A stretch of 64,000 nt of DNA from Styela clava (Eukaryota; Chordata; Ascidiacea; Stolidobranchia; Styelidae). The stretch covers positions 18,972,583 to 19,036,582 of the forward strand of contig NC_135258.1 of assembly GCF_964204865.1 (NCBI RefSeq), read 5' to 3'. Shown piece by piece: positions 1 through 13,588 of the stretch. The stretch's first letter is position 1. Each line of letters starts with the position of its first letter. Under the pieces are notes generated by a model. The model saw nothing but the letters and a program-made list of their open reading frames with translations, was not told the DNA's origin and made no database searches. A program made the translations under genes and the position numbers.

Positions 1-601
1 AGAATGTGGTTACCGCCTAGACTCTAATTTTCAATAGCATTTAAGCCTAGTCTAAGTTGGTAGTTTGTTTTGAATTCTTTTGTGTTCGTGATCTTGTGTG
101 ATGAGTCCATTTTAGAGAATGATGCAACTTTAATATAGCACTTTATTTGAAGTTTGTATTGGTATAAAAAAAATATTGAAGCAAAATAATAACAGTAAAT
201 TGCACAGATGGTAACAAAGAAAATATCATAAATAATTGATAACTAAAATAGGTATTCGCAGTATTAATAAGTTCGTTAAAAATACTCATCCTTTTAATAT
301 AATTTTAAGCGCAGCATTCAAAAAATACCTGATTATCTTTCAACATTCCCTTATGTATCCAAAAAATTTTTTTTTAAAATAAAATATAAGCATAGATATA
401 TATTTAATTTATTGAACGCTTGAAATGTGTCTGATCGGACAATATTCAGCGAATTAAGCTTAATAATTCTATGCTTTGCATATCTTCAGTGAAGATGACG
501 TTTTCCGACCCTTGCTGAGACCATTCCACCACTAAGTACTTGATTTATTGCATTCAATATTCGCTTTTCTCGTCGTAGAGCTACCATTTCTCATTCTTTC
601 A
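1..601. other. 3' flank of gene A
   Basis: AT-rich sequence with no exon or repeat that I can support. Confidence 0.5.
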
Positions 602-637
602 TTTATTTTGTATCGAAAAAGAACTCCAATATTTATT
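602..637 (-). terminator. Poly(A) signals of gene A
   Basis: AATAAA on the minus strand occurs at 632-637, overlapping the stop, and at 602-607, about 30 nt after it. The second is better placed for cleavage. Confidence 0.5.
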
Positions 638-3600
638 ATGCGTTTGAATCATTGTACAAATTTGATAATTTTTCGTTGTTGTTTGTTTTAGAGTCTGGAA
701 TTCCGTCTTCTCTTCGATGATCCTTAACAATTTTACCGGGGCTGTATAAAACCTTTCCGTGCAACCTGAAATACAGAATGTATTTTGTATCAGTTCGTAC
801 TAAAGCTGTCGTCACAAAACATCCATCAATGATGTTTTTTCCAAGTTTTTATTAAAAAGAAAAGCATTCTCATAACTGATCGATCTTCTTAAGCTGGTGG
901 GCGATATTTTTAGGCTTATTGTGCCTGAGTATATTTGTCATGTACAGCCAAGTATAGATCAAAAATAAAATGCCCCACAATCTCGTGCAATTGTCTCTGT
1001 GCTCTAGTAACAACCAGACTTGATTCCTAATGAATTTTGATATATTTACCTTGTCCACGTGAGAAAAATGATTGACGAAACGATGAAAATTGTAAGTAAA
1101 GCTCCCAAGATGATGGCAATGAGTCCTAAAAAATGAAATCTAATCTATTTACTTGTTACTCACCCAATCAATAGAAATGGGAGACACACCAAGAGATGAC
1201 AAAACAAAAAAAGAAACAGTAAAATCATAGAATTAGCTAATAGATTGCAAAATGGAGGAGTATTTCGGTCAGAATTTTCAAGTATGCTTATCAAACATCT
1301 TGTACGAAATAACATAGTACCCAACGTCACAAGGAGATTCGGCGCCTTTTTATGTATCAGACAACATAAATATTTTAGAAGGTATTACACAACAATGCGG
1401 CAACCGTGGTGTGATCAAGTCCACGGATTACATAGGTTTACGTATTCAAAGTATGCAATGTATTTTCACCTTCAGAGTCTTATTTCCAAAAAACAGATAA
1501 ATAGGACAACGATAGAATACATACTGTAATTAGTTGTGTCCTTTTTCATTGTCATATCTTTGTGTTTATCTTCTGTGAGGGACAATGGAAACTCTGCATG
1601 ATAAATATTTTGAGATGTGAATAATAAGCATATGGTTTTGTTTCCATGAAAGAAATCCTTTCAATAATCCTGTTTTGGGTCTAAATATGCTGTGTCAAAT
1701 TTGTGATTTATCATAATATAACTCCATATAAATATCCACTTGAAACTTTAAAAAATGGTGAACTTTAAAAATAGCTATTTGGAGTTGTTTCTAAAACAAT
1801 ATTTGGATATATGACCCACAACATCACAGTTACGAATAATTTCTATATTTTAGCGCAAAGTTCTTCTGATGTTATCTAGATAAAACTCGAATAACTTCGG
1901 TGAAACATTTGTACTATTTATACTGGTAATTTAACAACGTCTTGATAACGGGTAAAAAAAACTGTACAGTTTATGTTTATGTGATAGGTAAAAAGATCAT
2001 ACCTTCATTTTGTTCTTCTTGGGTAATTTCTTCTTCTCTGCTAATGTCATTTGAGTGTTTTATGATGCCGAATCGTGAACTTTGGGGCACAAGCATTTTC
2101 TTATCAACCGAATCCAACTCAGTATTCGATGGCGCTGGGGAAATAATATTTCGCGGAGGAGGTGGTTTGGCAAATCCTTCGTCTCCAAAAATTTCTTCAT
2201 AAAATGAAGCATCGGTAGAACTTTTTAGTGCGTCAAGTTCGTCTTTCATGTCCGTTTCCTGACCGTTCAGTTGGTCCGAGTTTGTGACATCCGCTAAAAA
2301 CGTGGTTGCTTCTACACCACCAACTTTATCGTATGCAGTTACTGCAAAAATAATTTTTTTTTAAACACAATATTTTTAAGAGCAATTATAGTTTCAGTAT
2401 CTGAACTTGAAATTGAGAAATTAACTTACTTTCTTGCGGGAAAAGGTCATTTTTTCGAAGATGCCTGATCGATGCTGAAAAAAGATAAATTAGTTTTAAC
2501 AAACATGCATAATGTACAACTTTCGCTTAGCAGATTTTACCTATTTCTTTTACAAATTACATTATACATGAAAGCTAGTTGACTGAATCAACACGAAGTG
2601 ATTGTTTAAAATAAAATTAGAATATATATATATATATATATATAACGAAACAAGTAGAGCAACCAAATAATGAAATTTTCAATATTTCCATCGGGTTACA
2701 AACATCACATACACCGTGTTCAAATCGTGTTAGGTTTAGCTAAAAAATCGACTCTAATTACATTTACTTATCAAGTTATGTATCTGGGTTTTTCGTACTC
2801 AGAATAATTACGTAGATGAAGGGATATAGATCCCATTTGTCTTATTTTGTGTTCCTACGTACGAACTTATGCTGGTAACGTAATAATGTATAGTTGATAT
2901 TTATTCACGCACGTGAGATAATGCTATTTTTACAGTAAAATTGGGAGAAAATACATTTTCAATTTATTTGACTTGTTATGCTTGCTGGCAACAAAGAATT
3001 TACACTGTAAAAGCATAAATCGAGAATGGTTTTCAGATGAGATGGTCGATGCCACAAGATTGATATTATAATTATTTTAATGAGATAGAATAGCACTAGA
3101 AACATGCAGAGATAAGAACTTGAGTATATATTTTGTCTGCGCATTTATGCGTAGAAGAAAATGCTTTTGCACGGGCATATACTTAATAATTATGTGATGT
3201 TACTATTTACTAACATAATTTCATTGTCGGCTGTTATAAACTGACAACATGTTTACTCCATTGTGAAATTACATCATCATGCTACTATCTTCTTTTAAAA
3301 TACAACATTATTCATAAAATAAATTTTATATTGCAAAGCCAACTTATTGAAAAGCACATTCTATGCAGTGTATACAAATCTTATTTAGGTGAACAAAATT
3401 GATTAGACCATATTACAAAATTGTAGTCAACTAAACAATAGTAACGCAAAAGCCTTTATCATCAAATCAAACTAAATTTGTTAAAATCAATTGCTAATTA
3501 ATGAGTACACATTTTGTACATACACAGTACACATTTTAGATTAGCACTTAATTACAACGTGATTGGGTGCAAATTATTTAAAGACATACAAGCAAATTTG

Positions 3601-5492
3601 ATCATTTAGATTACAATTTTAGATTGCATTTAAATTATAACATAAAGTCTGTACAACATTCTAATTATTTAGATTTGGCGTGCTTCTACATTGCTCACCA
3701 TCGTCAGCAGTATTAAGCCCGAAGGTCGGGATCGAGGAAGAATTTTCACTGAGATTAGAAGCTTTGTATCTCGGCGTAAATGTCGGTGATTTTGACAAAA
3801 TTGTCAGCTTTTTTGCATCAGCTGTATATTTTTAGTGTTACATCATCAATCACATTTAGTTACGTCAGACATTGATGAATGGAAAACAAATTGCTCCAAA
3901 AATGCAATGTATCAAAAGGAGAGACTGATAAATAAAGATAAAGGTATGTTTTAATTTTTTTATCGATGACTTACCAAAACATGGGTTGGCATAGATCTTA
4001 TTCAACATTGTGAAACATCTTCCCAAGTTCTAAAAATGAGATATCCAGTTAAATGATAATAAAGTATATAAATTAATATACATTGATGTTCACAAACATT
4101 AATATCTTAACCTAATTTTATGTAAAAATATACACATTGCATAATTTGTTCTTTCTCAATTGGTTATTCTTATCACAAATTGAGCTATCGTTCCAAAAAT
4201 GGATATTATGCTATCAAGGAAAGGAATTCAAGAAAGTAGCAGATGGGCAGAAGAATGTGTGATTGATGGCGCGCGACGTAAAGAGCGTTCCCTATGTTGT
4301 ACAAAACAGACCAACATTTGGTGGACAATAAATATTTGAGGCACGTCGAACTCCATGAGTCAATACATTTACATTTACTCCAGAGTGATAAAAATGAATA
4401 GAAACTTACGTGATCACATTTGCATCTTGTTTCTGGGAATCCATACTGAAAGAGATGATCCATAATTTGTCCACATCTGGGAAGATCAACCATTTCAGCA
4501 CTGCAACGTCCGGAAACAACCTGTGCAAATACAATTTACTAAATAATTCAAAAGTATACAGAATAAAAGGTTAAGGGTTATTTAAAGTAGGAAGTACAGG
4601 TAATGCTTATCCTATACAAAATTGTTCCCAGAGTAATTATTTAAACGAGATTCGATTATGGTTAATAATCGCATTGTGTAAGGTAAAGTTGAGTCCAACC
4701 ATTTGTAAATCATGATCGTTCCATATGAGATCAAGGACTGGCCATTCATAACATTGCTATCGTATACATCGCTCTCCGTGCGCTCTCCGTCAACCTGTTT
4801 TTAAAGAGTTGGAACGACGGGTAATCGGGTTACGTGCTTCGCCCTGTGTTTTGTTTTTAAAAATGAAAATCGGATACTGGAAGTGGTAACTGATGATTTC
4901 ATGTGTTTTCCTAGCTAGTGAATTATAAATATTTTTCGAGTTATGCAAATTCAAGGTCAACTAGATAAATGTACGTCACCCTGGCAGCATTACATTGAAC
5001 AAAAACACTGACCCTATCACCTAATATTTGTGCTAAAATATCGATCTATTTGAACAACAGAATAATTCAAACGATATTTATAGGGCTCTGAATGTTGAAT
5101 GAATGACGTGAATATTTTGACTGAAATATATCGCAGTATATTTATTATTGTAACATTGTGGTATTTCTCAGAAATATATTGACTGTTTTACACTTCATTC
5201 GCAATATATGCTTGAAAAACATAAACTCATTATACTGCTTCAGTGAAATAGATGATATTCCCTATAACTGACATACCTTGCATCTTTTATTTAACCCTCT
5301 CAAGGCTGTCCGACACTCCTTTACTTTTCTGCATTCATCAAAAGCATCAAAACAGTCCACGGATGCTCCCTTGTTAAGATATCTTCTATATTGAATATCA
5401 TTCAAGGTACTTGAACTTTTTTGATGTTCTCGACAGGAGACTTGTAAAAACGTTACGTCAACAATAAATACCACGACAACCAAATTCCACAT
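636..5492 (-). CDS. Gene A: GAS1/GFR-alpha-like single-pass membrane protein, 7 exons, 323 aa
   Basis: Exons read on the minus strand: 5277-5492, 4410-4520, 3975-4029, 2430-2474, 2003-2341, 1050-1125, 636-765; the sum is 972 nt with no internal stop and all borders are GT/AG. Residues 1-20 form a signal peptide (MWNLVVVVFIVDVTF). Ten cysteines follow at about 47, 54, 60, 71, 78, 88, 105, 107, 114 and 126; the opening spacing C-x6-C-x5-C-x10-C and the later C-x-C match what I recall of the GAS1/GDNF-receptor-alpha domain. Next come SIRHLRKNDLFPQE (129-142), an acidic stalk with FGDEGFAKPPPP, a transmembrane helix at about 257-277 and a basic tail containing LYSPGKIVK. The start codon was chosen because it opens the signal peptide and a TATA-like element lies about 85 nt upstream. 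Gene structure is well supported; the family name rests on cysteine spacing only. Role inferred: cell-surface receptor or co-receptor. Confidence 0.85.
2622..2644. repeat. (AT)n microsatellite in gene A intron 4
   Basis: About 11 AT repeats in the intron between exons 3 and 4 (in mRNA order); the matching position in gene B has a similar tract. Confidence 0.9.
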
Positions 5493-5576
5493 ATTTTATG
5501 AAGATATTTTAAAATTTAAAGTTTAGCTACAAAAAAAATATGATATGTTGTTCTCAAAATGTTCTCATTTTAAACA

Positions 5577-5587
5577 CTTTATATAAA
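5577..5587 (-). promoter_or_regulatory. TATA-like element of gene A
   Basis: On the minus strand this reads TTTATATAAAG, a good TATA match about 85 nt upstream of the ATG. The matching element is kept in gene B. The start of transcription is not known. Confidence 0.45.
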
Positions 5588-8500
5588 ACTCCACCACTAA
5601 AGTGCACTGAATGATGAATACATGAGGTTTGAACTGATAGCTCTTATTTTATTCTCAAATTGTCAATTCGAGGTTCGCGGTTGTATTCGGTGCTGACGAA
5701 AGCAACATAGCTTCACAAATTATCAAGGGCAAAATGATTACATAGATTTGACATTTTCAATTATGGTATGTAACGATTTTTATTTTTATTTTGTCCACTC
5801 CAAGTATACTCCAGTTTTGATGATGACGTACTTTACCCTTTCAAATACTAAAACTACCTTTTATTTGAACACTAAATTATTCTAAAAAAATCGCCTTTTA
5901 ACATTTTGCGAAAATGGATTGCGAACTTTGCGTTTGCCATTGGGTCCAAAATTTAGCGCGAACTATGTTGGTGAAGTGAAGCTTGTAATTATCCACTTAG
6001 CGCGCTTCAGCTTTCTTCGGTTACATTGCGAAGGCAAATAAGATATAAGCTATTATAATGAATAATAGTGTACATCCCAGACCTCGGTTCCCACAGGATA
6101 AATTATATTTAACAAATATTTCTAATCTAATCTGAAACGATATATGCAATTCATATACAAAACCAGCATTAAATACGTGACAAAGAAAAGAGACACTTGC
6201 GCACAAATGCTTTAGGAATGTAAGTATGTTTGTCTGTGGTTAGACATCAGACAAAATAAATCTCTTAATTTGGCTAAGTCTAGGGCAACTCAATATCTCA
6301 GTGAACAAGAGGACTCAACAATGTAAAATTCTCCTCTCCATGAATGCGAGCAAACAAAGTCTTGTGCACACGAATAGTCTGGTCTAGGCTTTACTTTCGC
6401 TCATAGGTATTCATCTCGTCGGATATTTAGCAATGCCAATATTTGAGTTGTGAAAGTGTTAAATACATTCCAATCGTCTATGACTTGAGAGTATTGTTTG
6501 AGAATTTTGTTTGCATATTTCATATTTCTCAAGCATTACATTGTATTTTGATTTCCGGCAAAAAAAGGTATTTTCCGTTTTCGGAGGCAGTTTAGTTTTA
6601 AGTATTATTATCAAATTTTCAAAAGCTTTTCGATACATTATAATATATATAATAATTATATCGCTTAGCAAATATATTATCATAATGTTTAAAATACAAT
6701 ATCAACAACTTCGAAAAGACTCTTCGCCTCTCATCTATCATTGGAAACTCGGTATTAACTGTTTATAACACTGTCAATCCCTGATCCATTTTTGAATCAA
6801 GCCTTCTCTCACTCCGAAGTAATTCGAGCGAGAGCCTATCTCGAGTTCTTGTCGACTTCTGATGATCAACCTTGAGATTCGTCGATCAAAATACTCTATT
6901 GCGTTTTTCTCGTATAAATTCTGATTCTCTCCTTTTCTTGCTACGCTCTCTCGTTTGAATAGAAGCTTGCCTAGGTCGCTTTTATCCCATTTAATTGGTC
7001 TCCGGGGGATTACACTGTGCCAGTTAAAATTCTAGGCATTACTACAAGAAACATTCAAATTCCCTTTGCTAGCACAATGGTGTTTCTCCACTTTTAACAA
7101 AATACTCTCGTTCGTTCAATGTGATGGCGTTTTTACAACTACGTAGCCTATACTCACATACATATGTTCCAATCTTTCTTATTGGTGAGGAATGAAGCAA
7201 TAAATAAGCGCTTCACAATAAATTTGATCAAATTCCAAAAACAATCTCCAACAATATATAACTAGGCATGAACAAAGATAATCAGTTGGGTGACAAGCAA
7301 ATAGCACTTCTAGTCTTTGGTAAAAGTTTACCTCAAATTTACTGAAAAGCCAATTATCGTGTGTCAGACACACATCGAGTTGATGATTTCGAAATATTAA
7401 GTTATGATTGACACGCATAATTGATGTCTGTGGGAGATGAAAAGGTTTATAACAAATAAATCAATTATTATAATAACGACTTTTCAATTGTCCGCAATTG
7501 TATGAAATTCGCAAACAAGCGGGGCGAAATGATTACCAGACACGCGACAACAGTGAGGACAGTGAGCGAGGCAGATATGTAAATTCAAGTTGTGCTGTAT
7601 TTAAAAATTTCAAATTCCAATGTTTAACACAAACCGTAGAAATATTTCATTTATTGTAACCATTGAATCTAAAGCTTGTGGACGGATGAATGCGAACGAA
7701 ATAAAAAAATTCTCGCTCAAGTCAGCTTTTACTGTTATTGTAAATTTGTAAAAATGTGAAAACACATATTCTACCTATGTTAGTTACGTTCACTTATCAT
7801 CGCAATATTCCGTTCACATACAGTTTTGTTTACAATGTTTTTGAGCAATGTATCATGTATGTAATAAACATCGCGATATTTGTTCAGCAGATGCGACCGT
7901 ATCTCGATAGTCCAATCCGGTATCTCTTCAATGTAGCGTATAGATTACCGATTAATGTATCTTTTCATGATAAAATAAATATTAAGGCAAATACACGCGT
8001 AATAGAACAGAAGATAATCAAAGAATACCGCCATAATCTCACTCAATTCGTTATTAAATACGCTAGGCAGATGCACACAAGCCATATTTGATATTGATCT
8101 CAGATAAATGAGGATCTTATGGATTTACGCAGCGTACAAGGCCAAACATATAAATCGGTCTGTCATTACTGTCACTGAATGACAGCGACAGACTGTTCGT
8201 TTTTGATATAACCAGATGTTTATATCGTTTATACTTTAAATTCCACAAATAATGTCAAAATTATTTTAGGATTGTCGAATGCGATACACACAAATTTTGA
8301 AGAATATGATCGTTGTATTAGACCTAGAGGTATAAACAAAAGCGACCATCGGCGTATTACCAACAACGTATCATCTCTTTGTTATCAAAAAAGTCGCTTG
8401 ACAAAATGTTAAGAATATTGTATTTTGAAGCCTTACTGATGCTGCATAGAACTTGTCTTTTCATCTTTCCGATGGTAGTTTGTATTAAATCACTCAGCAT

Positions 8501-10629
8501 CTGAGTTGCACGCAGTCTTTAAATGAGGCGTCTTTTCGAATGTTTTCAATGTTTTCCACGTCGAAGCCACGTTCACGCCCAAGATGACAAAAAAAAATCA
8601 CAAATTCACAATATTTCATAGAATTTTGTAAAAATACGCAAATGATGTTTATACGTAGCTTCATTTTGCAGACACACGTCAAGAATCGTCAGTGTTTCCA
8701 TAATATATTTTATTCAATTAGAAGCAATTAATTAATCCCTTACAATAATCAGTATAGAGTAGGATTTACTAGGAAGTTACAATTTCAAATAATCCTGAAG
8801 TGTGTATTTGATTATGAATTTCAATCACCTGACTAAGTGGACTTAGTATGTCATTAAAACTGTTTATCACAAGTGTACAAGTGTTTATTTCGGGAAAAGG
8901 AAACGAATTCGCCAAATAGAGAAGCTTATACAGTATAATGCATATTGTGTTGCAAGTGGTTCTATTGAATTTTCAAAACGTTTATTGGAAATGTAAATTT
9001 ACCTTATTGTCAAAATTAGTTTCTAAAAATATCCTAGATGTAACTAAATTATTCAAATCTGCATTCATTGTGTGTAGATTATGGTTTGTGCTTGTAAGTA
9101 AAGTGGAATGACTTGATTGAACACAATTTTGAATTATTTGTAACTTCTTCAACTTCCTTTACTAGTAATCCTTGGCACTGAAACCATAATAGCGGCCTTA
9201 CATTCAGGGGTGCAAAACCGGGCCATACTTGAAACTTTTAACGCAAAACAAACTGAGTAACAACTTAAAAACTTTTCAGTTACCTAAAAAATTTTCTCAT
9301 TTTAAATCAAATCCTGGACCCAAATAAAAAGCCTGTTTGTGGACTATATGTAATTCCATTAAATGAACAAATATTTCGGTACGTTTTATGCGATTTGTAA
9401 AGCTTTCCCAAAGGAGGTTTAACATTCCATGTTACTTCGTATGCTAATGAACTTGTCATTTCAAGTTACTAAAAGTGGATCGATAGAAAAGACAGCAACA
9501 TTTTGCAATAACATTAAGTAAATCTCTTGGGTCACGAGGCGCCTGTCCGACGTAATCCAAGTATCTGTGCGTGACGCTTTACGCATAATCACTCTTGCAG
9601 GATGTGGACGTCTTAATCCGTTTTTTTAAACAATGTCTACTGAAGGAAACTCTGTTTAACATTCAGGTTACACGATATGACGCCCTGATTGTTGTATCAT
9701 GACGTTCGAATTTATAGTGGGTTACTCATTGTTTTTTTGTTATATCGTCGGATTGTTATTGAGTTTTAAACTTCAAACAATTCATATATATTGTATTACT
9801 GAACGCGACGTAATGCTGACAATTTTTGCTGCTGCACGTGATTATCACTCAAGGCCTTGCCCAATCACCAATTTTGAAACTAAAAAGATTCAATGTTTGA
9901 GATAGGCTTTTTTATTTGATATTAGAAATCCTGAAAAGGTTTGCATATTTTTTTAAATATATCCGAAGATATAAAATCCTCGCCAATGACGAATGTTTGA
10001 AGGTGATAAAAAATTCAGGTTTAGTCTTAATTTTATGGCAATGAGTTGAGACATTCGCACGATTCGACTACCTACTATGGATCACACGTGATCTAGTATG
10101 TTTCTAAAGAGTTTACTCTGAACAATAGTAACCATAGGAAGTTTATTGAATTCCATCCCCAAGTCGGCGACGTAGGATAGGCCGCTAGGCGCCTATTTCA
10201 CTTTGAAATGTAAAGTTCTATTTAATGATTTAGCACAAATGCCATAATTGTGGGTCAATCCTATTGTTTGTATTTACAATACACCATTCTGGCAATGATT
10301 TTCGAGTCTTTACTAACTAGCGATCCTACGACTAAATTATAGCCACACACTCGCAAACAAGATTTTGGATTACAATTTTAAATTATTGTCATGTTGATCA
10401 TACTTCTGGAGGGTCGATTAGATTGACTTCGTCTTCTTCTCATCAACCCACATTAAATAACTGATTCGTTTATGCATGAAACATTGTTGCTGCATTTAAG
10501 CCGAGCTACCGGTTATTGCTTGTAATTTGCTAGGTCGAGTTAAAAATTGAATATACCAAATGAAGTTAAAGTGAGATAGCATCCGAGTTTAAAAGGTCCT
10601 GGCTATGACACAAGCGATGTGATATAATT

Positions 10630-10804
10630 ATTCGATTCAATTCAAGAGTCTTGCTGCACACTTACACAAATATATTTCTGTAACGTTTCGTCTGACCTCG
10701 GTCAGACTTCTTCAGACAAGTTGTAAGTCTGACATCGGTCAGACGAAACGTTACAGTAATATATTTGTGTAAGTGTGCAGCAAGACTATTGAATGGAATA
10801 GAAT
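10630..10804. mobile_element. Fold-back inverted-repeat element, 175 bp (unit A copy)
   Basis: Two arms of about 75 bp (AGTCTTGCTGCACAC... GTAACGTTTCGTCTGACC) are inverted around a short centre. The same element occurs at 23344-23507 in unit B, so it predates the duplication. No target duplication was identified. Confidence 0.75.
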
Positions 10805-12542
10805 AGTTATTTTCACTCTTGCTACAGCAGCATCCTTGCGTTATACGCATACGGATCCATCTGCGCAAAGGCATAGAGCAAGGAAAGGTAGTTAATTTTA
10901 CGTAACCCCAACTGTTAGTTATGATATACTTATTCTTAGAAACCTGCGGTGGTATTCTTCTCACCCAAGTCTTCACGCAAACACCGCGATTGCGATAGTC
11001 CACGAAAATGTTGAAAGTTTTCCAGATAGGAAATTCTCCCAACGATTTCCAGCCCAAAACATACAAAACTTCGCTTCCCATTTTATTATGCTCACTTTCA
11101 GAAATGACCCAGGGTCTATTGTAGAACATAATTAATCATTTGTCATGATTTTTTGCATTGACTGCTGGGCGAAAATGATACATGGCCATACCACCCCACC
11201 TTTTCACCCTGCGGAAAGTCCCTTACCCACGAATTTACCCATTAATTACGTATCGTGTAAATAATATACATGGCATATGAAAATGAAATAATTCAATTGT
11301 ATTAAAATCTCAACAAATGGAATAATGAAATAAAGTAAACAAAAAAATACTAACATACACTGTTGAAGTAAATAGACAAGCATGGTGCGAATATGAAATA
11401 ATGTGGGCCAAATGCGACAGAGAGAGCATTACAAACACAAAAATAAGATGGGCTGTATTGGATATAGGCAGTAATGGCAAGTTACGTATTCACCTTTGAT
11501 GCTTAAACATGCTTTTCATTCTTTAGAAGTTGACGACAAATCATTCAAAAATGATATATGGTCTAGTGCTGGTATGAAAGCACCTTTGACCTATTCATGC
11601 ATGAATTGTTTGCAGAGAATTAATATGAAAAACACATTAATTCATAATGCATTTGCTGTAACTTTTCCATATCCTTTAGTATCTAATACTAAATAACTCA
11701 GCCTTGCCCAATTGTGTTTTACTCAATTTGTAAATATTGCAAGATTAATTTATCACGCAGAAGATATATGGAAGTAAATTATTCCAATCAAGCTTTAATC
11801 GAAGGTGCGCTGGTTGAAACTACGATCAAATTTTATACACCATAGCCCTTTTGTGACCTTAGAACAGAGTCATTCGACAGAAATTTCCAAAGGAAATGCC
11901 TATAACAGTAGTCAAGTTTAGTAAACTTCGTTTGTTTTGTCTTTTTGAACAGTTTGGATACGCTTCATGGCATGTTAAGACCGTCATAGTTACTTACTCG
12001 GGTTCAGCGAGAACAGCTTAAAAATAAGGAGAATGTATCGTGAACTGGTTTTGAAAGTACATCTAGCCTAATACTAATATATAACGTTATGTAAATTCAA
12101 GGATGTATGTCTTTATTCGATTGGATTATTTGATATTTTAGAAATTCTCTTTGCATAGCATTTTGATTTCAAATGTTCTTAATTGATGTATTGTGCAACA
12201 AACAAAAAAAATATATTGTGCCACAAAATCATGATATATGCCAGATTTCATTTGTGAAAATTTAGCCTAAAATTAAGTTAAATGCAAAAATTTCGAATGT
12301 TACAAATATAATAACAAATTTGGTTATTTGGATTCTTGAAATGCATCTATGACAAATAACTGAAAATTTTGTATAATTTTGCTTCAATTCTTATGGCATC
12401 CTTGTATATAACTATAGGTCAGGCAGATTACGTTTGAACGGCAATATATGGCCAATGATGAGTGGCAATAAAAGGCAAAAAACACACGATTTGAACTAAT
12501 GTAGATGTAAAAAAAACATCAATGACATATAACAAGTAAGTA

Positions 12543-12693
12543 TCACGCCTTCGAATAAAAATGTTCCGAATTTGTTTCTTTCGTTTTTGTAATACAAGGT
12601 TGCTTCGAAGCTGAAGTACTGACTGTTGCATCGTCGCGGCGATTCTCGCTGTGAACCGTTTTGCATTTCGTGTAAAAAATTGAGCCGGTCAAT
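12543..12693 (-). pseudogene. Orphan copy of gene C's cytoplasmic-tail exon
   Basis: This 151-nt stretch keeps the acceptor (TTTTTCACAG), the open frame (RLTGSIFYTKCKTV ... NSEHFYSKA) and the stop of gene C's last exon at 25098-25248; only a few residues differ (RR for HH, K for E). It arrived with the tandem duplication, whose right edge lies between gene C's transmembrane exon and its tail exon. The exons that should precede it are therefore missing here. It lies about 900 nt beyond gene B's stop on the same strand, so it could still be spliced onto a gene B transcript, but I see no phase-2 donor that would keep the frame. Confidence 0.75.
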
Positions 12694-13588
12694 CTGTGAA
12701 AAAGTATTGAAGTAATGTTAAATAGACAGGGAATGGGTCTATGATTCACTTTCCTAAATTGTTCGAGTTTGGATTCGTGGTGTGAAATTATCAAATTTCT
12801 AGTATATAACAATCAATTTCTAGTATTTAAAGATGGGAGTCGCAAGAAGGCTTTTATTTTTATATAAAATATTTACGATGCCCAATGTCACACACGGACA
12901 CCACCTTCATTAAATTCCTAACACTTGCTTGGAATTTTGGTCACATTCAGCACCATTCTTCTGAAATTTCGATAGACTTTTGCTAATATTGTGGTGAGCA
13001 TATTAATCGTTTAACATTCGCGTCCATATATTTGAGCCTTTCTCCATTGTTGTATTGAAAATAGGTGTTTTCGAAGTTTGTATGTTAGAGTTTCTGTACA
13101 TATTAGTGTCAGCTAAATCGTTTTAGCACACAGCAAAAATCGCTTGCAAAAAGGCTTCAGTTTACACAAGCCGACACGAATTTCCATTTAGGGGAATAAA
13201 TCATGACATGCTGTTTATAAATACCCATTATTTCACTTTATCGACATATTCGATGGCGATAATCGATCGAATCATACAATGAATATACGACTCAAGTCAA
13301 CTTGATATTGATGGATCTGGCTTTAGTATATTTATGCTTTTATCACATCCGGGATCAGAAAAAAAAATTCATTTGAATTCAATACGAAGCGTGATTCCTT
13401 GTTTGATGTAAAACCCGCATAAATTTGCTTTCCCAACCAAATCTGTGCGGATATCAGTTCAAATACGGAACCAGACCTCATGGTGGGCAAAGCAAATGAA
13501 TATGAAATTGTTTATGCTATTTCAAAAAACTGGTTCGATGAACCGTTTTGATCATTTTCAAATCTCAACCATAAAATTTTCTATTGAA
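12694..13588. other. Copy of part of gene C's last intron
   Basis: This stretch corresponds to 25249-26191, the 3' part of gene C's last intron, carried here by the duplication. It now lies directly downstream of gene B's stop. Confidence 0.7.

Larger units (their letters stand above)
5493..12542. other. Intergenic DNA upstream of gene A (unit A)
   Basis: No supported gene. It contains the fold-back element at 10630-10804 and a small hairpin near 8159-8197 (TCTGTC...TGACAGCGACAGA). Short frames here (e.g. at 7756-8091, 8494-8682, 9699-9905) recur in unit B, but their amino-acid changes or broken frames argue against coding. A minus-strand frame at about 10802-11129 is slightly better kept. 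Confidence 0.5.

Noticed and set aside
4206..4493. Single long minus-strand frame starting MVDLPRCGQ
   Set aside because: It is exon 2 of gene A read through its donor at 4409 into the intron; the ATG is internal to the exon.
7756..8091. 111-codon plus-strand frame, partly shared with 20489-20710
   Set aside because: The frame is interrupted and shortened in unit B, and no family features were seen.
8494..8682. 62-codon minus-strand frame present in both units (also 21183-21371)
   Set aside because: About seven amino-acid changes from roughly as many nucleotide differences, with no splice context; preserved only because the duplication is recent.
9699..9905. 68-codon plus-strand frame with a hydrophobic start, shared with 22536-22745
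   Set aside because: Differences between units are almost all amino-acid-changing, and the hydrophobic run comes from a T-rich tract.
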